A stretch of DNA of 15,135 nt from DATJJW01 sp035491935 (GTDB taxonomy: Bacteria > Pseudomonadota > Alphaproteobacteria > ATCC43930 > CGMCC-115725). How positions within the stretch are numbered: the first letter of the stretch is position 1; each line of letters begins with the position of its first letter. The stretch lies in the NCBI GenBank assembly GCA_035491935.1, contig DATJJW010000096.1, positions 1 through 15,135 of the forward strand, in the 5' to 3' direction. This document shows, one piece after another, positions 1-6,707 of this stretch. The notes below the pieces were generated by a model. That model ran no database searches. It was not told the DNA's origin and saw only the letters and a list, made by a program, of their open reading frames with translations. Made by a program: the position numbers and the translations under genes.

Positions 1-592
1 GATCGAAGGCCCCGGCCATGTGCCGATGCACAAGATCAAGCAGAATATGGACAAGCAGCTTGAGGCCTGCGGCGAGGCGCCCTTCTACACGCTTGGGCCG
101 CTCACCACCGACATCGCGCCGGGCTACGACCACATCACCAGCGGCATCGGCGCCGCGATGATCGGCTGGTTCGGCACAGCCATGCTCTGCTACGTCACGC
201 CCAAGGAGCATCTGGGCCTGCCCGACCGCGACGACGTCAAGGTCGGGGTCGTGACCTACAAGCTGGCGGCCCATGCGGCCGATCTCGCCAAGGGGCATCC
301 GGCGGCGCAGATGCGCGACGATGCGCTGTCGCGGGCGCGCTTCGAATTCCGCTGGCGCGATCAGTTCAACCTGTCGCTCGACCCGATGACGGCCGAGCAG
401 TACCACGACAGCACGCTGCCGGCCGAAGGCGCCAAGGTCGCGCATTTCTGCTCGATGTGCGGTCCGAAATTCTGCTCGATGAAGATCACCCAGGAGGTCC
501 GCGACCTGGCTGCCGAAGGCATGGCCGACAAATCGGCCGAATTCCGCCGCCAGGGTTCGGAGATCTACCTGCCGGCGGTCGCCGCGGAATAG
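1..592 (+). CDS. thiC: Phosphomethylpyrimidine synthase ThiC, C-terminal part (5' end outside window)
   Basis: ThiC is a radical-SAM enzyme that rearranges aminoimidazole ribotide into hydroxymethylpyrimidine phosphate, the pyrimidine half of thiamine. About 196 codons are present, and the reading frame is open from base 2, so the N-terminal two thirds lie upstream of the window. Seen directly: the segment IEGPGHVPMHKIKQNM, then TLGPLTTDIAPGYDHI, and near the C-terminus the cluster-binding motif CSMCGPKFCSMKI, whose CxxCxxxxC pattern holds the [4Fe-4S] cluster in this family. The C-terminus ends a short way after this motif, as is usual, so the gene looks intact at its 3' end. The stop is TAG. 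The next gene starts 25 bases downstream on the same strand, so read-through into it is possible. Any TPP riboswitch would lie outside this window. Confidence 0.97.
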   Translation, partial: IEGPGHVPMHKIKQNMDKQLEACGEAPFYTLGPLTTDIAPGYDHITSGIGAAMIGWFGTAMLCYVTPKEHLGLPDRDDVKVGVVTYKLAAHAADLAKGHPAAQMRDDALSRARFEFRWRDQFNLSLDPMTAEQYHDSTLPAEGAKVAHFCSMCGPKFCSMKITQEVRDLAAEGMADKSAEFRRQGSEIYLPAVAAE

Positions 593-617
593 GCAACGGC
601 CGAGTAGGAGACGGATT

Positions 618-1673
618 ATGGCCGCATCCAACCACGACCATGGCGATCACGCCCTTGGCCATGGTGGGTGCGGCCATGACCATGACGATCCCCATCACGG
701 GCACGATCACGGTGCCACGGACCATGCCCACCACGGTCGTTCGCATGCCAGTCATTCGCATGCTGGTCATTCCCACGCGGCACCGCCCGCCGATGGCAGC
801 TTAAGCGGCGCCTTCGCCCTCGGCATCGGCCTCAACCTCGCCTTCGTCATCGCCGAGATCGTCATCGGCATCGCCGCGGATTCGGTGGCGCTCATCGCTG
901 ACGCCGGCCATAATTTCGGCGACGTGCTGGGGCTGGTCCTGTCCTGGGGGGCCATATTGCTGGCCAAGCGCGCGCCCAGCCGGCGTCGCACCTATGGCAT
1001 GAAACGTTCCTCGGTGCTGGCGTCGCTGATCAATGCCGTCGTGCTGCTGGTCGGCGTCGGCGGTATCGCGATGGAGGCCCTGCGCCGGCTGGTCGAGCCG
1101 GGCAGCAGCATCCTGCCGGTGCCGGTGATGGCTGCGGCTGCCGCCGGCATCCTCGTCAACGGCTTCACCGCCTGGCTGTTCCACAAGGGCAACAAGGCGG
1201 ACATCAACCTGCGCGGCGCCTTCCTGCATATGGCGTCCGACGCACTGGTCTCGGCCGGCGTCGTCATCGCCGCGTTCCTGGTGCTATGGACCGATTGGCA
1301 ATGGCTGGACCCGGTGGTCGGGCTGATCATCGCCGCGATCATCCTGGTCAGCACCTGGTCGCTGCTGCGCCAGTCGCTCGATCTGGCGCTCGACGCCGTG
1401 CCCTCTTCCGTCGATCCCGAAGCGGTGCGCGCCTATCTCGCCTCCCTGCCTGGCGTGGTCGAAGTGCACGATCTGCACATCTGGGCGCTCGGCACCACCG
1501 ACACCGCCCTCACCGTCCATCTGGTGCGGCCGGATAGCGGGCTCGACGACGCGCTGATCGCCACCATCTGCCATGAGCTGCGCGAGCGCTTCGGCATCGG
1601 CCACGCGACATTCCAGATCGAACAGGGCGATGCCCACAATCCGTGTGCGCTGGCGCCAGCCCATGTCGTCTGA
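618..1673 (+). CDS. Cation diffusion facilitator (CzcD/ZitB-type Zn2+ exporter) with His-rich N-terminus
   Basis: This 351-residue inner-membrane protein belongs to the cation diffusion facilitator family, which exports Zn2+ and related divalent metals in exchange for protons. Residues 1-54 form a cytoplasmic metal-buffering tail with 18 histidines. Six membrane segments follow (about 64-250), then a cytoplasmic domain (about 255-335) of the ferredoxin-like CDF type (VEVHDLHIWALGTTD). The transport-site pairs are visible: H98-xxx-D102 in segment 2 (DAGHNFGD) and H204-xxx-D208 in segment 5 (HMASD). The HxxxD pair in segment 2 is typical of zinc-preferring CzcD/ZitB-type members, so zinc is the likely substrate by inference. 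The ATG is supported by TAGGAG at 605-610, seven bases upstream. It follows thiC by 25 bases and could be co-transcribed, although no functional link to thiamine is evident. I see no metal-regulator gene or clear terminator after it. Confidence 0.95.
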   Translation: MAASNHDHGDHALGHGGCGHDHDDPHHGHDHGATDHAHHGRSHASHSHAGHSHAAPPADGSLSGAFALGIGLNLAFVIAEIVIGIAADSVALIADAGHNFGDVLGLVLSWGAILLAKRAPSRRRTYGMKRSSVLASLINAVVLLVGVGGIAMEALRRLVEPGSSILPVPVMAAAAAGILVNGFTAWLFHKGNKADINLRGAFLHMASDALVSAGVVIAAFLVLWTDWQWLDPVVGLIIAAIILVSTWSLLRQSLDLALDAVPSSVDPEAVRAYLASLPGVVEVHDLHIWALGTTDTALTVHLVRPDSGLDDALIATICHELRERFGIGHATFQIEQGDAHNPCALAPAHVV

Positions 1674-1769
1674 CGAAAATTGTCAGGTTTGCGGTTTCGT
1701 AACCTTTGGTAAGTATGGTCCCGCCACGTTTTGCCAAACGGCCAAGCCCTCGGGGATGTCCGCGATACT

Positions 1770-2774
1770 ATGAACGACCAGCCTGACGAAGCGGCGCCAT
1801 CCGAAGCGGTCCCACCGACCCCGACGGACAGAAGCACGCATTTCATCTTCGACCATCAGGTCTTCACCGTGAAGGCCGCGCGCTTCGTCATCGGCAGCGA
1901 TGGCCAGCCTGCCATGATCATGCGTCTGGGGGACATCGAAGCCGCACTGACCATCAAGTCGCTGCGCCAGGAATTCAAGCTGGACGGCACGGCCGACGAC
2001 GAGCTGCTCGACAAGGTCATCAAGGGCCTGGCCTACGTCAAAATCATCCGGCCCAATGATTCGATCCCGAGCGAGATCCTGGACGGCAGCGCCTCATGGC
2101 GCATCGAGGACCGCCACCACGACATCGCCAAGGGCCGCCTGACCGTACAGATCTCGACCTGGCTGTCGGGCGAGGAGCAGATCATCTCCGATGAGGCGGC
2201 GCTGCTGCAGATCGCCGAGGACCCGGCGATCAAGACGCGCGTGCAGGCGGCTTTCACCGAGATCGCCGCCCGCCTCGGCCTGCCGGCGGATAAGAAGCAG
2301 GAAGTCATCGACCGCATCGAGATCCTGGCGAACGAACTTGCCTATATCGAAGCCCTGCGCGACCGCTTCAGCGCGCTCAGGGCCCTGCGCAAGAAGGTGG
2401 CGGATTTCCATCATCTCTATCGCCGCGACCGCTCCTTCGACGAGGAGATCTCGCGTATCGAGAATCTGATGCGCCGCCCCTTCGGCGAGATCGAGACGAT
2501 CTTCGACCAGGTCGACGCGCAGAGCGGCGAGATCATCAGCATGCTGCGCAACATCCAGAGCCAGATCGACTTCATCCGCATGAGCCGGGACGAGCTGCAC
2601 GGCAAGATGATGCTGTGGGATGATCTGCTTCCGGAATGGGAGAAGATCAAGGTGGAACGGTCGCTGGAGAATGAGGCGGTGATGCGCGGCCTCTACCGCT
2701 TCCTGGCCCGCCACTTCAACATCGAGAAGGCGTGGCAGCTCACCGCCAACGCCTTCGCCGGCCGCAAGAGCTAG
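1770..2774 (+). CDS. Unrecognised helix-rich, cysteine-free hypothetical protein
   Basis: I do not recognise this 334-residue protein. Residues 1-20 are Pro/Ala/Asp-rich and probably disordered. Residues about 23-130 look mixed alpha/beta (THFIFDHQVFTVKAARFVI onward), and residues about 140-320 are strongly helical, with charged heptad-like runs (about 175-285) that suggest a coiled coil or helical bundle. There is no signal peptide and no membrane segment, so it is probably cytoplasmic. It contains no cysteine. The ATG at 1770 is preferred over an in-frame TTG at 1731 that would add 13 residues: CGGGGA at 1751-1756 is a weak ribosome site for the ATG at rather long spacing, and the TTG has nothing better. 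The gene is flanked by 96 bases upstream with no convincing promoter and by a strong terminator downstream, so it may be a single-gene unit. The codon use matches the neighbours, which argues for a resident gene. No function is assigned. Confidence 0.85.
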   Translation: MNDQPDEAAPSEAVPPTPTDRSTHFIFDHQVFTVKAARFVIGSDGQPAMIMRLGDIEAALTIKSLRQEFKLDGTADDELLDKVIKGLAYVKIIRPNDSIPSEILDGSASWRIEDRHHDIAKGRLTVQISTWLSGEEQIISDEAALLQIAEDPAIKTRVQAAFTEIAARLGLPADKKQEVIDRIEILANELAYIEALRDRFSALRALRKKVADFHHLYRRDRSFDEEISRIENLMRRPFGEIETIFDQVDAQSGEIISMLRNIQSQIDFIRMSRDELHGKMMLWDDLLPEWEKIKVERSLENEAVMRGLYRFLARHFNIEKAWQLTANAFAGRKS

Positions 2775-2806
2775 CTAGACGCACGGGATTCCGTCACGCC
2801 TGAATC

Positions 2807-2844
2807 AAAAAGGCCGGGAAGCGATTGGCTTCCCGGCCTTTTTT
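2807..2844. terminator. Bidirectional intrinsic terminator
   Basis: A perfect 12-base-pair stem (2811-2822 with 2828-2839, AGGCCGGGAAGC / GCTTCCCGGCCT) has a five-base loop. It is flanked by an A tract on the left (2807-2810) and a T tract on the right (2840-2844). Because the A and T tracts pair as well, the element can act on both strands. It sits between the hypothetical gene ending at 2774 and the minus-strand MFS gene ending at 2858, which converge on it. Confidence 0.93.
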
Positions 2845-2857
2845 CGTCCTTCCCCGA

Positions 2858-4090
2858 TCAGGCCTTCGCGGCCTTTGGCGCCTCGCTCGGCACGAAGAAG
2901 ATGAAGAAATTGGCGAGCACGATAGACCCGGCCATGAAATAGAAGGTCGCCATCAACCCGTAACTGTCGGCCAGCAGGCCGCAGCACAACGGGCCGATCG
3001 CCTGGCCGAGCGCCTGGATGCCGAACAGCATGCCGATGGCCGAGCCGCCCATATGCTTGGGCGTGGCGTCCAGCGACCAGGCCTGCATCACCGCGCGCAC
3101 GGCGAAGAGGAAGAAGCCCAGGACGGCGATCAACCCCACGAAAAAGATCGATTGCCCGGCGAAGAGCATGAACATCAGCACCACGGCGGTCATCGCCATG
3201 CTGGTGAAGATGATGTTGCGCCGGCCCATGCTGTCCGACAGATGGCCGGCGATGGGGGCGGCTACGAAGCCGGCGAGTTGCAGCGCCATCATGCAGAAGC
3301 CGACGACGCGGATCTGGTAATGCATGGTGTTGGCGAGGTAGAGCGGCAGGAAAGCCAGCAGCGAGGATTGCGTCATCGCACGGAAGGCCGAGCTGGCCGA
3401 CAGCATCATGACGGTACGGTTCTGAAGCAGGATGCCGAAATTCTTGAAGGTCTGGCCTAGCGTGACCTGTTTGCCCTCGGCCTTGGCCTTGCCTTCGTAG
3501 CTCATGCGGCGGAGGAAGATGAGCAGCGCCACCGACATGATGATGCCGGGGATGATGTTGATCATCATGACCCCGCGCCAGCTGATCGCCTGCAGCATGA
3601 GGCCGGCGACGAAAGGCGCCACGGCATCGCCGACATTGCCGCCCATGGCATGGATCGAAACCGCCAGCCCCTTGCGTTCCGGAAAGCGGCGCGCCAGCGC
3701 CGGGATCGCGGTCGGATGCCAGAGGTTGTTGCCGATGCCGATCAGCACCGCGCAGGCGGCCAGCATCCAATAGGCATGCGCCACGCCCATCAGCATGTAG
3801 GGGAACCCCACCCAGAACAACGAGGTCGCCAGCAACATGCCCTTGCGGGTGATCGAGTCGGCCAGCATGCCGCTCGGGATGTTCGAGATGGCACCCGCGA
3901 TAGCCTGCGCCGTCACGATCGAGCCGATCTCGCCGTAGGAGAGCCCCAGCTCGCGGCCGATCAAGGGCAGGAGCACGTAGAATGTCGCGGGATACCAATG
4001 GGTCAGCGAGTGACCGATGGTGATGACCCAAACCTCCGTGAAGGAGCGCTTGGATTGGACCGCGCCCGCCGGTGTCGCGATAACCGACAT
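2858..4090 (-). CDS. Major facilitator superfamily transporter
   Basis: This is a 410-residue, twelve-segment secondary transporter of the inner membrane. Both halves carry the MFS loop 2-3 type motif: GMLADSITRKG at residues 74-84 and GHLSDSMGRRN in the second half. The N-terminal TIGHSLTHWYPATFYVLLP region recalls fosmidomycin-resistance-like and related efflux or metabolite MFS members, but the substrate cannot be read from the sequence. The ATG at 4090 is chosen because GAGGAG (complement of 4101-4106) lies about ten bases upstream. The reading frame stays open to 4192, but that extension lacks a ribosome site, is not MFS-like, and would start upstream of the likely promoter. It is transcribed apart from the OsmC gene (179-base gap), converges with the gene ending at 2774, and ends at the shared terminator at 2807-2844. 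Confidence 0.93.
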   Translation of the reverse strand: MSVIATPAGAVQSKRSFTEVWVITIGHSLTHWYPATFYVLLPLIGRELGLSYGEIGSIVTAQAIAGAISNIPSGMLADSITRKGMLLATSLFWVGFPYMLMGVAHAYWMLAACAVLIGIGNNLWHPTAIPALARRFPERKGLAVSIHAMGGNVGDAVAPFVAGLMLQAISWRGVMMINIIPGIIMSVALLIFLRRMSYEGKAKAEGKQVTLGQTFKNFGILLQNRTVMMLSASSAFRAMTQSSLLAFLPLYLANTMHYQIRVVGFCMMALQLAGFVAAPIAGHLSDSMGRRNIIFTSMAMTAVVLMFMLFAGQSIFFVGLIAVLGFFLFAVRAVMQAWSLDATPKHMGGSAIGMLFGIQALGQAIGPLCCGLLADSYGLMATFYFMAGSIVLANFFIFFVPSEAPKAAKA

Positions 4091-4148
4091 TCTTGTCTTG
4101 CTCCTCGAATTCTTTTGGCCATGCGGCCAGCAGCCCGCAATTACGCAG

Positions 4149-4189
4149 GTACCCGACCGGTACGGATGCTTACTATAAACTTTTGTACC
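4149..4189. promoter_or_regulatory. GTACC/GGTAC half-sites around the MFS promoter (candidate operator)
   Basis: The inverted repeat GTACC-N5-GGTAC occupies 4149-4163, just downstream of the predicted minus-strand -10. A third copy, GTACC, lies at 4185-4189 on the upstream side of the same -10. Three copies of a five-base half-site bracketing a promoter suggest a repressor operator, but no regulator gene is next to it. Confidence 0.3.
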
Positions 4190-4201
4190 CACACGTGGAC
4201 A
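4172..4201 (-). promoter_or_regulatory. Putative promoter of the MFS gene (minus strand)
   Basis: On the minus strand a -10 hexamer TATAGT (complement of 4172-4177) matches the sigma-70 consensus at five of six bases. An upstream TGTCCA (complement of 4196-4201), 18 bases away, is a weak -35. A start near 4165 would give a leader of about 75 bases before the ATG at 4090. This is consensus matching only. Confidence 0.4.
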
Positions 4202-4269
4202 GCCGCAGCCAAGCGCCTACCGCATGACAGCTTCCCGGTCCGTTCGACCCGCCGGCTGCAACCGCAGCT

Positions 4270-4686
4270 TCAGTTTTCGACGACCTCGACCGTGTGGCTC
4301 ATTTCCGCCGTCTTGCCCAGCATGATCGAGGCGGAGCAATATTTATCGGCGCTGAGCTGTACCGCGCGCTCGACCTTGTCATGGACGAGGTTCTTGCCGC
4401 TGACCTTAAAGTGCAGGTTGATACGGGTGAACACCTTGGGGTCGGCCTCGGCACGCTCGGCCTCGACCGAGACGACGCAACCGGTAACGGCCACGCGGCC
4501 TTTTTCCAGGATATGCACGACGTCGAAGGCGCTGCAGCCGGCAAGGCCCATCAGCAGCATCTCCATCGGCCTGACACCGGCATTGCGGCCGCCGGCATCG
4601 GGCGCGCCATCCATGACGACCGCATGGCCGCTGCCGGCCTCGCCCACGAACATGCGGCCATTGACCCAGGTGGCGCTCGCCTTCAT
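4270..4686 (-). CDS. OsmC/Ohr-family protein (YhfA-like)
   Basis: This 138-residue soluble protein has the OsmC-family fold. The two characteristic cysteines are both present: C51 in the helix motif GLAGCSAFDVV and C117 in ADKYCSAS. In OsmC and Ohr enzymes such a pair reduces organic hydroperoxides by a thiol-disulfide mechanism, but this shorter YhfA-like branch is less well characterised, so peroxidase activity is inferred from the family. The RPMEMLLMGLAGC segment is the typical core signature. The ATG has a GGGAG-type site upstream. It begins 14 bases after the rhodanese stop on the same strand and is the last gene of the metZ unit, which places it under the SAM-II riboswitch by co-transcription. 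A GCTGC-AACC-GCAGC hairpin at 4255-4268 follows the stop but has no T tract, so it is not a convincing terminator. Confidence 0.9.
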   Translation of the reverse strand: MKASATWVNGRMFVGEAGSGHAVVMDGAPDAGGRNAGVRPMEMLLMGLAGCSAFDVVHILEKGRVAVTGCVVSVEAERAEADPKVFTRINLHFKVSGKNLVHDKVERAVQLSADKYCSASIMLGKTAEMSHTVEVVEN

Positions 4687-4700
4687 TGCCTAAAGCTCCC

Positions 4701-5126
4701 TCAACCCTGTTGCCAGGGCAGGCCCGCGACCTTCCAGCCGCCGGAGGTGCCGCGATGCTTCTGGGCGTCGTGGTTGCCCTCGAAACCATCGATGATGTTG
4801 TAGGCGTGGGTGTAACCTTTCGCGGTCAGCAGCTCCGCCGCGGCCCGCGACCGGCCGCCCGAGCGGCACAGCAGGAAGACCGGCTGGTCCTTGGCTACGC
4901 CGGCCGCGGCCAGATCCTCGGCGAATTGCCCGTTCACGCCCTTGGCGGGGTAGACCTGCCAGGAGATGCAGACCGCCTTCTTGCCCAGGCCGGCGAGATC
5001 CGGCAGGCCGACGAAGTTCCACTCCGGCACGGTCCGCACATCGACCAGCACCGCATCCTTCTCGGCGGCCAGCCGCTCCCACACTTGTTTCGGGGTGAGA
5101 TCCCCGGCGTAAGTGGCTCCGCTCAT
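4701..5126 (-). CDS. Single-domain rhodanese-like protein
   Basis: This 141-residue cytoplasmic protein has one rhodanese domain. Rhodaneses carry sulfane sulfur as a persulfide on an active-site cysteine and pass it to thiols or cyanide. Here the active-site loop is intact: C87 in LLCRSGGRSRAA, a six-residue loop of the sulfurtransferase type. The domain opens with the typical VLVDVRTVPEWNFVGLPDL and closes with IIDGFEGN and WKVAGLPW, as in small alphaproteobacterial members. The ATG at 5126 overlaps the metZ stop by one base (TGATG), and GGGAG lies about ten bases upstream inside metZ. A GTG three bases earlier is also possible. The overlap implies translational coupling with metZ. The likely job is sulfur transfer or persulfide handling linked to MetZ sulfide use, which is an inference from context. 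Confidence 0.92.
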   Translation of the reverse strand: MSGATYAGDLTPKQVWERLAAEKDAVLVDVRTVPEWNFVGLPDLAGLGKKAVCISWQVYPAKGVNGQFAEDLAAAGVAKDQPVFLLCRSGGRSRAAAELLTAKGYTHAYNIIDGFEGNHDAQKHRGTSGGWKVAGLPWQQG

Positions 5127-6343
5127 CACTGTACTCCCTTTGCTTTATCCAGCGCCTGCTCGATGTCACGCGCCAAGTCTTCCTTGCCTTCCAGACCGAT
5201 CGAGATGCGTACCAGCCCCTCGGTAATACCTGCCTTCAGTCGATCTTCGGCCGCGACCGCACGATGGGTCGTGGTCGAGGGATGGGTCACGAGCGTCTTG
5301 GCGTCGCCCAGATTGTTCGAGATGTCGACGATCCGCAGCGCGTTCATGAAGGCGAAGGCACGAGCCTTGGAGCCCAGATCGAAGGCGATCACGGTCCCGC
5401 CGCTCGCCATCTGGCGCCTGGCGAGCGCGTATTGCGGATGGCTCTCCAGGAACGGATAGATCGTCCGCTTGGCGGCACCATGCGCCTCGACGAGCCGGGC
5501 GATATCGAGGGCCGAGGCCGAGGATTTCTCGACGCGCAAGCTCAGGGTCTCCAGCCCCTTGGCCAGCACCCAGGCATTGAAGGGGCTGAGCGCCGGGCCG
5601 GTGTGGCGCAGGAAGGGTTGGAATTCCTTTTCCAGGAAGTCGCGGGAGGCCAGCACCGCGCCGCCGAGCGTGCGGCCTTGGCCGTCGATATGCTTCGTCG
5701 CCGAATAAGCGATGATGTCGGCGCCGAACTGGCCCGGCCGCTGCACCACGGGGCTGGCGAAGGCGTTGTCGACGATGAGGCGCGCGCCATGGGCATGGGC
5801 GACATCGGCGATTGCCTGGATGTCGAGCAACCCCAGTTGCGGGTTCGACGGCGTCTCGATGAAGAAGATCTTGGTATTGGGCCGAAGCGCGTTTTGCCAT
5901 TCGGCGATGTCGACACCCTCGATCAGCGTCGTCTCGACGCCGAAACGCGGCAGGAACTGCTGCAGGATCACAATGTTGGAGCCGAAGAGCGAGCGGCTCG
6001 CCACCACATGGTCGCCGGCGCGCAGGCAGGCGAGCAGCGAGGTCCAGATCGCCGACATGCCGCTGCCGGTGCCGTAGCAGGCCTCCGCCCCCTCGATCGC
6101 GGCCAGGCGCCGCTCGAAGACGCTGATCGTCGGATTGCCGTAGCGCGAATAGACATAGCCCGGCTGCTCGCCGGTGAACCGCGCCTCGGCGGCCTCGGCG
6201 CTCTCGTAGACGAAGCCCGAGGTCAGGAAGATCGCCTCGGCGTTCTCGCCGAAACTGGATCGCTCGAGACCGGCACGCACCGCCAGGGTTTCCGCCGAAC
6301 AACCGGCGAGGGGATCGTTTTTCGGGGTGTTTTTGTCGGACAA
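5126..6343 (-). CDS. metZ: O-succinylhomoserine sulfhydrylase
   Basis: This PLP enzyme condenses O-succinylhomoserine with sulfide to give homocysteine, the direct sulfhydrylation route to methionine. It has 405 residues, as usual for the cystathionine-gamma-synthase-like family. Seen directly: YSRYGNPT (residues 65-72) binding the cofactor phosphate of the partner subunit, VDNAF with D192 contacting the PLP pyridine nitrogen, the PLP lysine K217 in YSATKHIDGQGR, and the VTHPSTTTH segment near the C-terminus. The HIDGQGR context is typical of MetZ rather than MetB or MetC. O-acetylhomoserine use cannot be excluded from sequence. The start is TTG at 6343, with a strong GGGAGGG at 6348-6355 and no ATG or GTG upstream in frame. 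It is the first gene of metZ-rhodanese-osmC and sits behind a SAM-II riboswitch, so high SAM should lower its expression. Confidence 0.95.
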   Translation of the reverse strand: MSDKNTPKNDPLAGCSAETLAVRAGLERSSFGENAEAIFLTSGFVYESAEAAEARFTGEQPGYVYSRYGNPTISVFERRLAAIEGAEACYGTGSGMSAIWTSLLACLRAGDHVVASRSLFGSNIVILQQFLPRFGVETTLIEGVDIAEWQNALRPNTKIFFIETPSNPQLGLLDIQAIADVAHAHGARLIVDNAFASPVVQRPGQFGADIIAYSATKHIDGQGRTLGGAVLASRDFLEKEFQPFLRHTGPALSPFNAWVLAKGLETLSLRVEKSSASALDIARLVEAHGAAKRTIYPFLESHPQYALARRQMASGGTVIAFDLGSKARAFAFMNALRIVDISNNLGDAKTLVTHPSTTTHRAVAAEDRLKAGITEGLVRISIGLEGKEDLARDIEQALDKAKGVQ

Positions 6344-6407
6344 GGCCGCCCTCCCAATTCTACCAGATGACCAGCCGGGAGACGGACGCGCCCGAACGAG
6401 GCGCCGA

Positions 6408-6460
6408 CCCTTTAGCGATTATTTTACGTGGCCGCAAGCCAGCCGACCAAATCACCACGT
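6408..6460 (-). promoter_or_regulatory. SAM-II (SAM-alpha) riboswitch upstream of metZ
   Basis: Read on the minus strand, the segment has the architecture of the SAM-II aptamer. Stem P1 is perfect: ACGTGG (6460-6455) pairs with CCACGT (6431-6426). The loop holds the conserved TGATTTGG and GGCTTGC blocks, and the 3' tail contains the hallmark CGCTAAAGGG (6417-6408). Loop GCGG (6435-6432) can pair with TCGC (6418-6415), which would give the pseudoknot (my pairing, untested). SAM-II binds S-adenosylmethionine and usually turns off translation of methionine genes in Alphaproteobacteria, which fits metZ downstream. Oddity: the aptamer ends about 65 bases before the TTG start, and the metZ ribosome site (6348-6355) is outside it. 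A GCGCC/GGCGC hairpin (6404-6388) lies immediately after the aptamer. Confidence 0.92.
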
Positions 6461-6468
6461 TGGGGGAA

Positions 6469-6499
6469 ACCATAGCACAAACGAGGCCCCGAAAATCAA
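6469..6499 (-). promoter_or_regulatory. Putative metZ promoter (minus strand)
   Basis: A minus-strand TTGATT (6499-6494) and TATGGT (6474-6469) are spaced 19 bases apart, slightly long. Transcription would begin near 6462, exactly at the 5' edge of the SAM-II aptamer. That position is the main support, since the hexamers match the consensus only moderately. Confidence 0.4.
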
Positions 6500-6570
6500 C
6501 CATGACAGCAGGCGGCGCATATCCCACATAGGGAACAAACCAGACTCGCAGCGACTTCATGGACCGAGCG

Positions 6571-6617
6571 TTGACAGGGTGTGTTGTTCATAATATTGGA
6601 TTATGCGTCAATTTAAT
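6571..6617 (+). promoter_or_regulatory. Putative promoter region of the sulfate uptake operon
   Basis: A perfect -35 hexamer TTGACA (6571-6576) is followed by the most A+T-rich stretch nearby (6588-6617). Candidate -10 boxes are AATATT (6592-6597, spacing 15) and TTTAAT (6612-6617, which would need another -35). No single pair is ideal, as is common for promoters that need an activator. The leader to the GTG start at 6708 would be about 90-105 bases. Confidence 0.4.
6589..6605. promoter_or_regulatory. Candidate LysR-type (CysB-like) regulator box
   Basis: The perfect inverted repeat CATAAT-ATTGG-ATTATG lies inside the promoter region of the sulfate operon. It contains both a T-N11-A core (T6591, A6603) and the ATA-N9-TAT form (6590-6604) described for LysR-type regulators. 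CysB and Cbl, which activate sulfate uptake in other proteobacteria, belong to that family. Which regulator binds is inference; no regulator gene is in the window. Confidence 0.45.
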
Positions 6618-6707
6618 GACGGAACCCTCGGTCGGTCACGACGATATAGCGTCAGACCGCCCAATAAACAATCACCCCCCCGTTGACCGAAGCCGGAGGA
6701 CTCCCCC

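Noticed and set aside
733..780. Repeated CATGC/GTCATTC units as a possible DNA repeat element
   Set aside because: They simply encode the His/Ser-rich metal-binding tail of the cation transporter.
457..804. Plus-strand frame overlapping the end of thiC and the His-rich start of the cation transporter
   Set aside because: It overlaps two well-supported genes in another frame and has a low-complexity Met/Thr/Pro translation.
1680..1716. Promoter for the hypothetical gene at 1770 (TTGTCA or TTGCGG with AAGTAT)
   Set aside because: The hexamers match poorly and the best pairs have bad spacing, so it is not listed.
4091..4192. N-terminal extension of the MFS protein by 34 residues
   Set aside because: It has no ribosome site, runs through the probable promoter, and the extra residues do not resemble an MFS N-terminus. 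ATG 4090 has GAGGAG.
6360..6560. 66-codon minus-strand frame upstream of metZ, a possible leader peptide
   Set aside because: It covers the whole SAM-II aptamer, has no ribosome site, and would start upstream of the likely metZ transcription start.
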